A stretch of 6,015 nucleotides of DNA from Saprospiraceae bacterium (GTDB lineage: Bacteria > Bacteroidota > Bacteroidia > Chitinophagales > Saprospiraceae), in the NCBI GenBank assembly GCA_027031145.1, contig JALVEG010000376.1, positions 1-6,015 on the forward strand. The letters are read 5' to 3'. The notes beneath the pieces were generated by a model. That model saw only the letters and a list, made by a program, of their open reading frames with translations, made no database searches and had not been told where the DNA came from. Both the position numbers and the translations under genes were made by a program. Positions 6,010 through 6,015 of the stretch are shown here, piece by piece (position 1 is the stretch's first letter; each line of letters opens with the position of its first letter).

Positions 6010-6015
6010 TAATCA
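5964..6015. repeat. 52-bp direct repeat, copy 2, reaching the window edge
   Basis: This is an exact copy of 915-966 in the same orientation. It carries a minus-strand stop (TTA at 5981-5983) and codons for IINGILNLIE running off the edge. It is therefore either the 3' end of a second, paralogous large gene or a misassembled copy of the first. Confidence 0.95.
5981..6015 (-). CDS. 3' end of a possible second copy of the large secreted-protein gene (partial)
   Basis: Read on the minus strand, the edge of the window gives IINGILNLIE followed by TAA, identical to the C-terminus of the 1539-residue protein. If the assembly is right, a paralogous gene starts beyond the right edge and ends here, giving two such genes in the same orientation about 5 kb apart. 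Only 11 full codons plus the stop are visible. The alternative is that the contig end is chimeric and this is the same gene seen twice. Confidence 0.35.
   Translation of the reverse strand, partial: IINGILNLIE

Overview
The window looks like a piece of a low-GC Bacteroidota genome, probably a draft or metagenomic contig. Four signs support this: AT-rich DNA; a TPR/coiled-coil/LuxR-HTH membrane regulator of the type common in that phylum; a very large secreted protein built from Asp-box propeller, PKD, GEVED and FN3-like modules; and a Bacteroidota-type -7 box (TATCTTTG) upstream of it. No phage, IS, CRISPR, tRNA or rRNA signal was seen.

Layout. Positions 1-761 (+) hold the 3' part of a regulator gene: one transmembrane helix, a coiled coil and a C-terminal helix-turn-helix. 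Its upstream coding (positions 2 to about 113) lies in a different frame, so the gene carries a one-base frameshift or a sequence error near the left edge. Positions 762-931 are a convergent intergenic region with two back-to-back hairpins, a likely bidirectional terminator. Positions 932-5551 (-) are one 1539-residue secreted modular protein. Positions 5552-5799 are an AT-rich divergent intergenic region with a probable promoter for the large gene and a small hairpin. From 5800 to the edge (+) there is a short uncharacterised ORF.

The right edge is odd. Its last 52 bases (5964-6015) exactly repeat 915-966, the 3' end of the large gene plus 17 bases downstream. The bases just before (5945-5968) exactly repeat 693-716 of the regulator's HTH. 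Two loci 203 bp apart in the first copy are therefore fused at a shared TCAAA. This is either a real duplication with a deletion (a paralogous regulator/secreted-protein pair continuing off the window) or an assembly chimera at a contig end.

Function. The regulator and the large protein are convergent neighbours, so they are not one operon. The large protein is probably exported through Sec to the outside of the cell and may bind or process glycans or proteins, but no catalytic residues can be assigned. It lacks a recognisable type IX secretion C-terminal domain and seems to end inside its last module. I did not find convincing evidence of a new defence or mobile system; the most notable signals are the end duplication and the truncated-looking C-terminus.
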